From NCBI GenBank assembly GCA_021208605.1, contig JAJOJK010000002.1, positions 1 to 37,605 on the forward strand: a stretch of DNA of 37,605 nucleotides, in the 5' to 3' direction. Source of the DNA: Candidatus Woesebacteria bacterium. GTDB taxonomy: Bacteria; Patescibacteriota; Microgenomatia; UBA1400; UBA1396. Both the position numbers and the translations under genes were made by a program. Positions within the stretch are counted from its first letter, which is position 1; each line of letters begins with the position of its first letter. Below are positions 26,149-35,941 of the stretch, one piece after another. The notes beneath the pieces were generated by a model, which was not told the DNA's origin, did not search any database, and worked only from the letters and a program-made list of their open reading frames with translations.

Positions 26149-27306
26149 TTATCCTCGGGGAGCTTTCTTTTCAAAGACATAGATTTCACGTTGCGTCACC
26201 GCACTCGGCCGACCGCCGCGGAAAGGGCCACTCAGCTGCTCAAATCCCTGTGCAGCAAATTCGTCCAGTGCTTTCGTAACCGTAATGGTTTTGCCTTTTT
26301 TGCCCTCATAGGCAGGGAGAATCATGACAACTCGTCCACCTTCTGGAAGAAGCTTGGCAAAAGAACGAACTGTGCCTTTATACATCTTTTCTAGTCCGCG
26401 GATAACGCCAGGAATCTGTTCTGGAGTTGGGGTTAGTTTGCCCAAAAATGGTTCAGTCACAATACAGGTTGGTTGGGTCGGAAAATCTCGTGGCTCTAAG
26501 TTTTCACTCTTTTTCACAGTCAGGGAGTGCTGAAATTCGTTACTACTCTCCTCGCTCCACCATGCAAGGTTTTTCGTGGTGCTGACAATGGCTTCGGGAG
26601 AAGCGTCATTTCCCAGAACAGATAAGACACCGAGATCAACTGCTTCAATAAGAATGGTGCCCATGCCACAAAATGGATCGAGCACGATGGCATCTTGGGG
26701 CTGGTGAGTACCAATACCGAGGTTAAGCATCATGCGTGAGACTTTAGAGGACAACATACCGCGCTTTCGATCTCGCATGGGTTTTTCCACGTCGCGGATA
26801 CGCCAAGCATCGGGATCTTGCCAGGTCAAAGTAGTCGCAAAGAGTAAAGATTGTTCCAATTGAATAACATGAAGCTCAGTCAGAGATTTGTTATGCTTCA
26901 GAACCGCCGCATTGGCGCCCGTACGCGGCGTTTCGTGGTACGAGACCTTGGTGCCAGCATTATTCAGTTGGCGCTTAATTTCGCGTGCCTCGACAACGGG
27001 GAGATGGTCGCGACCATGTTCGGCTAATGCAAATCGCTTTGGTTGGAGCTCCGTAATGATATTCTTCACCGTAGACTCTACTTCACTGAATTCTAGATGA
27101 GGAGTAATAGAATGGATTTGGGCAATTTTATAGGTGCCGCCTAAAACATGTTGCAGCTGCTCAACATCAATTAGCTCTTCGCTGTCTAAAGCCGCAAAGC
27201 GTTCCTCGAGTCGATCAGGTTCTGGTAAAGCAAAACGGGCCAGAACTGTTTTGAGTTCTTCCCAGCATAAGTCACTGGTTTGACCTAAGAAAAAGAGATA
27301 TGTCAT
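26149..27306 (-). CDS. Trm11-like RNA/DNA methyltransferase
   Basis: MLSSKVSRMMLNLG, VLDPFCGMGTILIEA (SAM motif), TEPFLG at the position of the usual (D/N)PPY motif. Confidence 0.85.
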   Translation of the reverse strand: MTYLFFLGQTSDLCWEELKTVLARFALPEPDRLEERFAALDSEELIDVEQLQHVLGGTYKIAQIHSITPHLEFSEVESTVKNIITELQPKRFALAEHGRDHLPVVEAREIKRQLNNAGTKVSYHETPRTGANAAVLKHNKSLTELHVIQLEQSLLFATTLTWQDPDAWRIRDVEKPMRDRKRGMLSSKVSRMMLNLGIGTHQPQDAIVLDPFCGMGTILIEAVDLGVLSVLGNDASPEAIVSTTKNLAWWSEESSNEFQHSLTVKKSENLEPRDFPTQPTCIVTEPFLGKLTPTPEQIPGVIRGLEKMYKGTVRSFAKLLPEGGRVVMILPAYEGKKGKTITVTKALDEFAAQGFEQLSGPFRGGRPSAVTQREIYVFEKKAPRG

Positions 27307-27312
27307 GGAGAT

Positions 27313-27318
27313 AGTATA
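27313..27318 (-). promoter_or_regulatory. -10 box predicting a leaderless transcript of the Trm11-like gene
   Basis: TATACT on the minus strand, 6 nt before ATG. Confidence 0.6.
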
Positions 27319-27322
27319 CCGG

Positions 27323-27646
27323 TTAGGCTGCGATCTTCTTCACGGTCAATACAGACTCGTGTTGACGATGACCTTGAGTACGACGATAGCGAGACTTCGA
27401 CTTGTACTTCAGGACACGCAGCTTTTCACCCTTTTGGTTCTGCTCGTGTTGCAGCGTTACCACGGCGCCCTCGACAAACGGGGTACCAACCTTTATATCT
27501 TTTCCGTTGCGCACAAAGAGTACGTCAGCGACGGAAACAACACCTTTGCTGTCAATGTGGTCTGCGGCAAGCTTATCGACGACGAGAGTTTCCCCTTCGC
27601 TGACGCGATACTGTTTTCCACCGAGACTGATAATTGCGTAGTTCAT
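27323..27646 (-). CDS. rplU: 50S ribosomal protein L21
   Basis: MNYAIISLGGKQYRVSEGETLVVDKL ... VLKYKSKSRYRRTQGHRQHESVLTV. Confidence 0.97.
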   Translation of the reverse strand: MNYAIISLGGKQYRVSEGETLVVDKLAADHIDSKGVVSVADVLFVRNGKDIKVGTPFVEGAVVTLQHEQNQKGEKLRVLKYKSKSRYRRTQGHRQHESVLTVKKIAA

Positions 27647-27727
27647 AGTTCCTTGTAATTGCGTTCTTCCTTGAGTTGATTCACAAGTTCAGAACATGAA
27701 TTGTATCACGGATTGTCTATTTGTGCA

Positions 27728-28810
27728 TCATGAGCTTTTTGGGTCGCCAATGCGTTGACTCTTGGGGAACGAACTGCGTCGCAGCGACTCCAAGATTCCC
27801 AGACTGGTCGCCGTGGCGAGCAGCGAGCTTCCACCCAAAGAAAACAATGGCAACGGTACGCCTGTAATCGGCATGACACCAATATTCATACCAATATTGA
27901 TAGTCGTTTGGGCAAACAACGTAAATGCCAACCCCAGGGCTACCAAACTCTTCTCTGGTGAGTCAAGTTGCGTCAGGATACGCACAATCCAAAAAAAGAT
28001 GCCCGCATACAAAGAGATAAGCAAAGAACTGCCAATAAAGCCAGTTTCTTCGCCGAAAGTGGCAAACAAGAAGTCAGTATGTCTTTCGGGTAAAAACTGC
28101 AGATTCGTCTGCAGGCCATTTCCAAAGCCTTTGCCCCAAATTTCACCTGATCCTACTGCAATCATGGCTTGACGCGCATTGTAGCCACTCCCGAGCGGGT
28201 CGCTTTGCGGGTTTAGAAAAGTGCGAATACGGTCTTTTTGGTATGGTTGCAACAGAAAAAGCCAACTCACTAGTATGCCAACAATGCCTAGAGCTGTCAG
28301 AGAAAGCGTAAATTGTCGACGTGGTGCGGAGAAAAAATAGATAGCTGCTAAACCAGCACCGGTCACCAGTGTGGTACCCAAATCTGGTTGCAGCATGACA
28401 AGCCCAAGTGGCAGCCCGGCTAACACCAAAAAGCGAAGCATATTTTTTACACTGACGAGTGGATTCACCGCAATCTCAATGCCCGCGAGAAATAGCAGAG
28501 CTGGTTTCAGAAATTCGGAAGGTTGCAAACGATACGACCCAAACCGGATCCAACTCACCGAGCCATTTGTTGCCGTACCGACCACCAAAGTAATCAAGAG
28601 CAATCCCACGACACCAAAATATACGAGCCAGCGCAGTTTCTTTAGCCACAAAAATGGCAAAGAACTCACTACGCCATATGCCACAAAGCTCACCAAAAAG
28701 AAAACGAGCTGATTTGTCCCGTAGGTAGGGTCAATACTGCGCAACGTAATCACAGAAATCACCGCAAACAAAATGAGAGCCAGTGGAAAGATACTACTGC
28801 GCGGACGCAT
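27728..28810 (-). CDS. rodA: SEDS-family protein (RodA/FtsW)
   Basis: RFGSYRLQPSEFLKPALL, MLQPDLGTTLV, GSGEIWGKGFGNGLQTNLQFLPERHTDFLFATFGEETGFIG, GVMPITGVPLPLFSLGGSSLL. Confidence 0.93.
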   Translation of the reverse strand: MRPRSSIFPLALILFAVISVITLRSIDPTYGTNQLVFFLVSFVAYGVVSSLPFLWLKKLRWLVYFGVVGLLLITLVVGTATNGSVSWIRFGSYRLQPSEFLKPALLFLAGIEIAVNPLVSVKNMLRFLVLAGLPLGLVMLQPDLGTTLVTGAGLAAIYFFSAPRRQFTLSLTALGIVGILVSWLFLLQPYQKDRIRTFLNPQSDPLGSGYNARQAMIAVGSGEIWGKGFGNGLQTNLQFLPERHTDFLFATFGEETGFIGSSLLISLYAGIFFWIVRILTQLDSPEKSLVALGLAFTLFAQTTINIGMNIGVMPITGVPLPLFSLGGSSLLATATSLGILESLRRSSFPKSQRIGDPKSS

Positions 28811-28984
28811 ATGCTCAGTCTAGCACAGATTTTTTTCGGAATACCCGGGGACACCCAAACTTTTCACGATTCTTTTCATGATGCGCGGAGTTTGAATAAT
28901 GATTATATATCAGTGTCTTTTGCAAAAGAGTAAGTTTAGCAGTTAAATTTAGTGATTGCTAAATTTGCATTCCACACCAGCAAT

Positions 28985-31821
28985 CTACTCTACCAGGCTA
29001 ATAGAGAGTGTATCACCTTCTGCTAACTGCACAGCCTTCGTCTTTTCTTTGATTTCGGCTTCGAAATCACTTGGCCAAGACGGGGCGGTCACGATAATGG
29101 TGGCGTCAAGATCAACATTCTGCTCTTTGCGCAGGCGTTGGATGGAGCGGATGAGTTCGCGGGCTTCACCTTCGGCCTCAAGATCTGGTGTGAGTACGGT
29201 GTCGAGTTCGGCGGAAAGGTCCGCGTTTTCTTCTTGTGTCCACTCTACTCGCTTTACGTTAAGCTCTTGCTCCACCACAGAGAGAATTTCTGCTCGCGGT
29301 TGCTCGGATGCCGACACAATTCGAATACTGGCCAATGGCTGGCGAACCTTGATGCCGCTTTCGCGGCGGGCGGCGTGGCCTTGTTCTACTGGCTTGCGCA
29401 CGGAAGCCATTTCTTCGAGCAAGACTTCATTGAGGAACTCTTCGTTGACAGTGGGCCACAGTTCAAGATGCACACTGTCCTGTTCTGGATGCAAATGCAA
29501 GTACATGGCTTCGGTAATGAATGGAACAATTGGGGCGGCAATCAGCGCAAATTGCTTCAAAACGTAGTGGAAAGTATTCCAGCTCTGCTCGTTGGCGTCG
29601 TCGCGGAGGCGCTCGCGGGATTGGCGTAGGTACCAGGTGGACAGTTCGTCGACAAACTCAATGATCAAGCGACCAGCGGTGGTGATGTCGTAGTTGTCCA
29701 TGGCATCGGTCATTTCGCGCTTGGTGCCTTCCAGGAGGGCCAAGATCCATTGGTCCATGACATTGTCGGAATCTGGCTGCTGAGGCTGCCACGAGGCCGG
29801 TTTGTAGAGCTGATAGAAGGAAAAGACGTTCCACCAGATATTCAGGATGCGTTTGCGGATCATCTCGACGTCTTCGTCTTTGAAGGCCAAGTTCTCGGCT
29901 TTGGCAACAGGCGATGACATCAAGTAGAGACGGAGAGCATCGGCGCCGGACTGGTCCAAAACGGTCATGGGATCACTGTAGTTCTTCTTGGATTTGCTCA
30001 TTTTGCTGCCATCAGCGGCCAAAATGACACCGGTGTTATGAATATTCGTGACCGCAGGCTGTCCAAAGATACCAACCGACAACACATGCATGGTATAGAA
30101 CCAGGCGCGGGTTTGGTTAATGTACTCCGACACAAACTCGGCTGGATACGCCGCGCGGAACTTTTCTTCGTTTTCAAATGGGTAGTGACGAGAAGCGTAT
30201 GGCATGCTGCCACTCTCGACCCACACGTCAAAGACTTCTGGGATGCGGGTGCCTTGAATGGTGCGCTCGTCATCGAGCCAGATGGCGATGTCGTCAACGA
30301 ACTCGCGGTGGATGTCGGTCAGATTCTCGACTTGTTCTGGGTTAACGGCCCACTCTTTCAGTTCGGCCACGGAGCCAATAATGCGCATGTGTTGGCCTGA
30401 TTCGTCTGTCCAGACTGGCATTGGTGTGCCCCAATAACGGGACCGGGAGATATTCCAGTCAGGCGCGGATTGGATGCCTTTGGCAAAGCGGCCATGTTTC
30501 AAGTGCTCGGGGTACCAGTTGATCTTTTCGTTTTCGGCTAAGAGTTCGTCTTTGAGGTTTTGGACGTCGATAAACCAGGCCGGCAGTGGTGCGTAGTACA
30601 AACGAGTGCCACAGCGGTAGCAGACTGGAATGCTGTGGGTATATTTTTCGCGCTTGTAGACTAAGCCGCGGGACTCGAGTTCGTCATCGATGGCCGGGCT
30701 GATTTTCCAGAGGAATTTGCCGACCCACTCGTCGTTTTGGATGGTTTCGTCGAGTTTTCCTTCTTCGGTGATGTAGTCATAGAGAGGAACATCGTGCGCC
30801 TGCATGACGCGGAAGTCATCTTCACCGTAGACGGCCAAGGTTACAGCACCGGTACCGCGTCGTCAGTCACGAAGGTGTCGGTGACGATGCGATACGCTTG
30901 GTCTTTTGTTTCGTTTTCTCCTGGTGTCCACCAGTCAAAATGCGAGGTGTAGTGGGCATAGCGTTGACTGAGCTCGGTGCCAGTGAGTTCGTCTGCAACC
31001 TCATACTCGCCATCTAAAACGGCTTCAACTCGAGATTTGGCAACGATGTATTTTTCTTCACCTTGTTGGGCAATGACATATACCAAATCAGGATGCACGG
31101 CCAAAGCCATGGTGCCGATTTTGGTCCACGGCGTGGTTGACCAGGCTAATAGGTAGGTGTTTTCGGCAACTTCAAACTTATACGTCGTGCCTTCATCGGT
31201 AACGTCTTCGTAGCTGTTGTCCATGGCGATCTCGAAGTTAGAGAGCGGCGTGCCACAGCGCGGACAGTACAAAATGACCTTTTTGCCCTGGTAAACACGT
31301 TTTTTCTCGTAGAGTTCTTTGAACGCCCACCAGACTGACTCCATGTAGGACATGTCCATGGTTTTGTAGCTGTTCTTGAAGTCAACCCAACGGCCAATAC
31401 GGCGGATGATGACATCCCAGGTGGCGTCGATTTCTTGAATGGCGGAGCGACAGGCGTTATTAAAGGTGTCGATACCCATTTCCTCAATCTGGCGGCGACC
31501 GCTGATACCGAGCTCTTTCTCGATCATGTTTTCAATGGGCAAACCATGACAGTCCCAGCCCCATTGGCGTTCGACTTTGTAGCCTTTCATGGTCCAGTAG
31601 CGAGGCACGACGTCCTTGGCGATAGAACCCAAGATGCTGCCGTAGTGTGGCGAACCGGTCACAAATGGCGGACCATCGTAGAAAACGTAGGGTTTGTTGT
31701 CGGGGCGTTCGGAAACTGAGCGTTCAAAAGCACTAATCGAATCCCAGTGCTCGAGTACTTTCTCTTCGAGGTTGGGAAGATTTTGCCGCTGGCGAAAATC
31801 GATTTGTTGCAGTTTGCTCAT
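28985..31821 (-). CDS. ileS: Isoleucyl-tRNA synthetase, disrupted by an apparent -1 frameshift near 30841-30864 (ORFs 30841-31839 and 28985-30838)
   Basis: N part: GPPFVTGSPHYGSILGSIAKDVVPRYWTM, WGWDCHGLPIE. C part: SRSRYWGTPMPVW, VWVESGSMPYA, GSKMSKSKKNYSDP. A -1 shift restores DDAGTGAVTLAVYGEDDFRVM. Confidence 0.95.
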
Positions 31822-31828
31822 GGTGCCT

Positions 31829-31834
31829 ATTATA
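31829..31834 (-). promoter_or_regulatory. -10 box predicting a leaderless ileS transcript
   Basis: TATAAT on the minus strand, 7 nt before the ATG at 31821. Confidence 0.6.
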
Positions 31835-31850
31835 CACACGCGGAGAAAAA

Positions 31851-31880
31851 TTGAGAGAGGGGTCCGTAAGCTGCTATACT
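31851..31880 (+). promoter_or_regulatory. Putative promoter of 31920-32510
   Basis: TTGAGA (31851-31856), 18-nt spacer, TATACT (31875-31880). Confidence 0.5.
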
Positions 31881-31919
31881 CGTCGGATACGATCTGTTAT
31901 AGGTTGAAAGGAGCGCACT

Positions 31920-32510
31920 ATGAGCGCACAACCCCGGGAAGCTTTACAACATCACGAGGCAGGCGGTGGTGGTTGGTTTGTTGATCAGAATTCTGCCGAA
32001 ACTGTATTGCCGTACTCAGCGTCACATATTCTTGATCGTTTCTACCAAATTGAGTCTGCTCTGTCTGTTGATGGTGCACGAGTCTTGCTGCTGGACGTGT
32101 GTGCCAATGATACGAATCTTTGGCAGCAGTTTCCGCGAGCGGTATTTACGTTTCTCCAGACGAGTACGTGTCCTGAGCGGAGTGATGTTGGGAAGTATGA
32201 GTCTGCTCGCTTTCCTCGGGTTTTGGAGGTGGTGTCGCCGTATCCGGTAGACAGCGGCCACCAGCCGCGGAGTCTGCTCTCAGCGTATGACTGTGTTATT
32301 TGGTTCGGAGACAACGGTCTTGATACTGTCGAGCATGTTCTGGCCTATGCAAGTCCTCAAGGGAGAGTTTGGGTGGATGCGCCGTGTGACGCGATCAGTG
32401 CAGCGCTCAAAAAGATGAGTTTTCCTGTTCGTCAACAAGGCTGGCAGGCACTGCCGACGAAATTCTGCGATTCGTGCGAAACAACGGTAATCACACGCGG
32501 TAATAGATAG
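31920..32510 (+). CDS. Hypothetical protein, 196 aa (possibly a degenerate methyltransferase-like fold)
   Basis: ATG preceded by GAAAGGAGCGCACT; upstream promoter; VLLLDVCAND and YDCVIWFGDNGLDTVEHVLAYASPQGRVWVDAP pattern. Confidence 0.72.
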   Translation: MSAQPREALQHHEAGGGGWFVDQNSAETVLPYSASHILDRFYQIESALSVDGARVLLLDVCANDTNLWQQFPRAVFTFLQTSTCPERSDVGKYESARFPRVLEVVSPYPVDSGHQPRSLLSAYDCVIWFGDNGLDTVEHVLAYASPQGRVWVDAPCDAISAALKKMSFPVRQQGWQALPTKFCDSCETTVITRGNR

Positions 32511-32526
32511 AGAAAATACTCTTTAT

Positions 32527-33837
32527 TTATCCGCGTTTTCGGCGCAGGAAGGCGGGAATGTCGAACTCGTCATCGTCATCAGTCTCGACTGCGGTATCGT
32601 TCGGCGTCGTATCTTGGGTGACAACGGGTTCTGGCTGAGGTGGCTGGGCCATTGGTTGTTGGCGTTGGAATGGTGAGCCAAATGTGGGTGGATTGGCTGG
32701 CGCTTGTTCCTGATTGGAGCGAATTTTTACCGTATTGTGTTGCAACGGTACATTTTCATCAGGTTCTGGCTCCTTCTCCACTGATGGTGCCGCTGCCGGA
32801 GTTTTTGGAGTGAGTTGTTCGCGGCTTTCTTCTGAGTAGGCACCAAAACTTGGGCGCTTGTAGGCGGCAGGACCGTAGCTGTCATTTTCAAATCCTGTTG
32901 CAATAACCGAGATTTTGATTTTGTCGCCCATGTTTTCATCGATAGTGGCACCGAAGATGATGTTGGCATCCGGATCAGTGGCCTGGCTAATAATCATCGA
33001 GGCTTCAGAGATTTCTGGCAGCGTTAAGTTCTTGCCACCAGTAATGTTGTAGAGAACTCCCTTGGCACCATTGATAGAAACATCGAGCAATGGTGAAGAA
33101 ATCGCGGCACGAGCGGCTTTGACAGCCCGGTTGTCACCGCTGGACTCACCGATTCCCATGAGCGCATTACCAGAGTCAAGCATAATGGTTTTTACGTCAG
33201 CAAAGTCAACATTGACTAAACCTGGCTTGGTGATGAGATCAGAAATACCTTTGACACCCTGGCCGAGCACGCTATCGGCTAGATGAAAGGCTTCGATAAG
33301 TGTCATTTGTTTATCGACAACGTCGAGTAAGCGTTGGTTGGGGATTACGATGAGTGTGTCGACGTGATCAGCAAGTTGATCTATACCATCTTCGGCGACG
33401 GTGCCACGTCGCATGCCCTCAAACATGAATGGCTTGGTAACGACAGCGACTGTCAGCGCACCAGCTTCTTTGGCCAACTCAGCGACTACTGGTGATGCGC
33501 CGGTACCAGTGCCACCTCCCATGCCCGCGGTAATAAATACCATATCGGTATCGAACATGAGTTCTTTGATCTTTTCGCGTGATTCTTCCGCGGCTTGGCG
33601 GCCAACTTCTGGGTCAGCACCGGAGCCGAGCCCTTTGGTATAGTTGCTGCCAATTTGCAGTTTTGATTCTGCTTTGCTGGCTAAAAGAGCTTGTGCATCC
33701 GTGTTAATGGCTACAAACTCAACGCCATCAATTTCGGCCGTATCGATCATGGACTGCACCGCATTGCCGCCACCACCACCGACACCGATGACTTTAATTC
33801 GTGCGAAGGAGTTGTTCTTTGGTTTAACGAGTCCCAT
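32527..33837 (-). CDS. ftsZ: Cell division protein FtsZ
   Basis: [30 protein letters not shown] tubulin signature, C-terminal [12 protein letters not shown]. Confidence 0.99.
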   Translation of the reverse strand: MGLVKPKNNSFARIKVIGVGGGGGNAVQSMIDTAEIDGVEFVAINTDAQALLASKAESKLQIGSNYTKGLGSGADPEVGRQAAEESREKIKELMFDTDMVFITAGMGGGTGTGASPVVAELAKEAGALTVAVVTKPFMFEGMRRGTVAEDGIDQLADHVDTLIVIPNQRLLDVVDKQMTLIEAFHLADSVLGQGVKGISDLITKPGLVNVDFADVKTIMLDSGNALMGIGESSGDNRAVKAARAAISSPLLDVSINGAKGVLYNITGGKNLTLPEISEASMIISQATDPDANIIFGATIDENMGDKIKISVIATGFENDSYGPAAYKRPSFGAYSEESREQLTPKTPAAAPSVEKEPEPDENVPLQHNTVKIRSNQEQAPANPPTFGSPFQRQQPMAQPPQPEPVVTQDTTPNDTAVETDDDDEFDIPAFLRRKRG

Positions 33838-33870
33838 ATATATACCAATCTTGTCAGATCATCATACCAT

Positions 33871-35181
33871 TCATGGCATAAAGAGTTTAACGAGCTTTTT
33901 AATGCCTTCGGTAATTCCCTCAGCATTGAGTTTGGGAGTGAGGTTGCCAAGTGCAAAGGAGCTTTCTTTGTGAGCTTGCCAATTTCCGGTTTGTTGGGCG
34001 TACAGGAGTAAACCTGTCGCGGTAGCGTACATGGGGGTTTCGATTTCGTCGATCAAACCACGCAAACCAGCTGGTTTACCAACTCGAGCGGGTAAATTGA
34101 TGGTTTTCTTGGCGACATCGAGTATTCCGGCCGTGTCAGCGCCGCCACCGGTAAGAATCAATCCTGCTGGAATGTCATTTTTCAGCTTTTGTTTGCTGAT
34201 TTCGTCGTCGATTAAGTCAAAGATTTCGCGAAGACGCGGGGCGATAATGCCATCTGTGAGTGTGGTACGGGACAAGTAGCGGGTTTCATCGACTAAACCG
34301 AGCTGATGCAGATCAAGTTGGTCTTCCTGCTTTTTGCGTTTGCGCGCTTCTTCGCGGGACTCATCGGGCAGACGACTCGGTGATTCCGGTGGCATGTGAG
34401 AAAGGGCAATCTTAATGCGCTCGGCGGAAGGAATGCTCACGCGCGAACCAAGTGCAATGTCTTTGGTGATGTGCAGCGCACCAACAGGAATAACGGTGGA
34501 GTACATCAGCGAACCCTCTACAAAGACACTCATGGCACTAGAACCGGCGCCGATATCAATGACGGCCACCCCGAGTTCTTGCTCCGTTTCGTTGAGAACG
34601 GAGTAAGCAGATGCTAACCCGGAGAAAATAAAGTCGGCAACTTGAATACCCAGAGATTCGACGCTTTTACGAATATTCTTCATGACGGTGGTCGAACCAG
34701 TAATAATATGCGTTTCGGCTTCGAGCCGCACACCTGACATTCCAATCGGATCTTTAATGCCCTCTTGCGAGTCAACTTTGAAGGAAGTGGGAACGACGTG
34801 CAGAATCTCTCGATTTGACGGCAAGGAAACGGCGCGGGCGGCTTCAATAACGCGGTCGACGTCTTCGTGCACGATGTCGCCCTGCGGATCAGCGACGGCG
34901 ACAACGCCTTTAGAGTTTTGCGACTCGATGTGCTTCCCGCTCACTGAAACATACGCTTGGGTAATACTAAATCCGGCCATACGCTCGGCAGCATCGACAC
35001 TTTCGGTGATGGCAGAGGTGGCTTCTTCGAGATTGACGATCTGGCTTTTGCGAATACCTTGGCTTTGTACGGAAGACGCTCCCACAACGCGCAACTCACC
35101 ACCTTCTTCCACGATGGCAATTAAAGTGCACACTTTGGCGGTTCCAATATCAATGGCGGCGATGACGGTATTCTTGGACAT
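33871..35181 (-). CDS. ftsA: Cell division protein FtsA
   Basis: AAIDIGTAKVCTLIA, VAVIDIGAGSSAMSVF, ILTGGGADTAGI; C-terminal amphipathic GIKKLVKLFMP. Confidence 0.97.
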   Translation of the reverse strand: MSKNTVIAAIDIGTAKVCTLIAIVEEGGELRVVGASSVQSQGIRKSQIVNLEEATSAITESVDAAERMAGFSITQAYVSVSGKHIESQNSKGVVAVADPQGDIVHEDVDRVIEAARAVSLPSNREILHVVPTSFKVDSQEGIKDPIGMSGVRLEAETHIITGSTTVMKNIRKSVESLGIQVADFIFSGLASAYSVLNETEQELGVAVIDIGAGSSAMSVFVEGSLMYSTVIPVGALHITKDIALGSRVSIPSAERIKIALSHMPPESPSRLPDESREEARKRKKQEDQLDLHQLGLVDETRYLSRTTLTDGIIAPRLREIFDLIDDEISKQKLKNDIPAGLILTGGGADTAGILDVAKKTINLPARVGKPAGLRGLIDEIETPMYATATGLLLYAQQTGNWQAHKESSFALGNLTPKLNAEGITEGIKKLVKLFMP

Positions 35182-35184
35182 GCG

Positions 35185-35937
35185 TTACTTCATTATGACG
35201 TCTCGAAAGCGAATGTCGAGGGTTTGATAGTCTGTCTCCATTGTAGTCGAGTGGAAAATAGCTTGTAAAGTGTTGAGCTGGCGTTGGAGCTCTTCTTCGG
35301 TGCCCAGCCGCACATAAATAGAGCCTCTTCCCTCCGGGAAAATCTCGATTTTGCTTTTTTCATACACAATGATTTTTTGAATATTTGGTGACAGTGTTTG
35401 CAGTTCTGCGTACAAAAACGCCATGTTTTCTCTGTCTTGTCTGTCGTAAAGCAATGTTGGCGGCTCCTCAGTGCTTAAAGCGGTGGGATCTTCGAGAAGC
35501 ACAATTGGCACCATTGGTGCCGAAAGTGGCGTCAAAGAACCATTGGCACGAACTTGGTAGTCCTGATTCCGGTGGCGTACAGGGAACAACGCCTCCGCTT
35601 TGGTGATAACTACGTGCACTGTTCCGTACCAGCGCCGTTGGATATCGATACTGGCCAAAGTGCTATCGGATAGTAAAAGCTCTTGCGTAATCTGTTGACT
35701 CTTTTGGGGTACTTTCCAGAACGATGTTTGTTGCAATTGCTGGACGCGTTGCTCGGTGGTGTCTGAACAGTATGTATTTTGCGTGGTAACGCATGTGACA
35801 CGCCAGGGTCGAAAGAAGATGGTGGAAACTGTGGCAGCTACGAGAGTCAGGAGAGCTCCAAAAAGAGCGAGGCGTAGAAACCAAGAACGATGGTGTTCTT
35901 GCCGTTGGCGTTGCTGACGACGGCGATGGGTAGTCAT
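35185..35937 (-). CDS. ftsQ: FtsQ/DivIB-like cell division protein
   Basis: Short basic N-terminus, one TM helix, extracytoplasmic region with LASIDIQRRWYGTVHVVITKAEALFPV; located between murG and ftsA. Confidence 0.8.
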   Translation of the reverse strand: MTTHRRRQQRQRQEHHRSWFLRLALFGALLTLVAATVSTIFFRPWRVTCVTTQNTYCSDTTEQRVQQLQQTSFWKVPQKSQQITQELLLSDSTLASIDIQRRWYGTVHVVITKAEALFPVRHRNQDYQVRANGSLTPLSAPMVPIVLLEDPTALSTEEPPTLLYDRQDRENMAFLYAELQTLSPNIQKIIVYEKSKIEIFPEGRGSIYVRLGTEEELQRQLNTLQAIFHSTTMETDYQTLDIRFRDVIMK

Positions 35938-35941
35938 GGTC

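Noticed and set aside
28945-28966. AAATTTAG-TGATTG-CTAAATTT inverted repeat after ileS
   Set aside because: Short and AT-rich; could be a weak terminator, but not distinguishable from chance by eye.
28956-29567. 203-aa Ser/Arg-rich plus-strand ORF
   Set aside because: Antisense shadow of ileS; low-complexity composition typical of a codon-bias shadow.
34682-35227. 181-aa plus-strand ORF
   Set aside because: Antisense shadow of ftsA.
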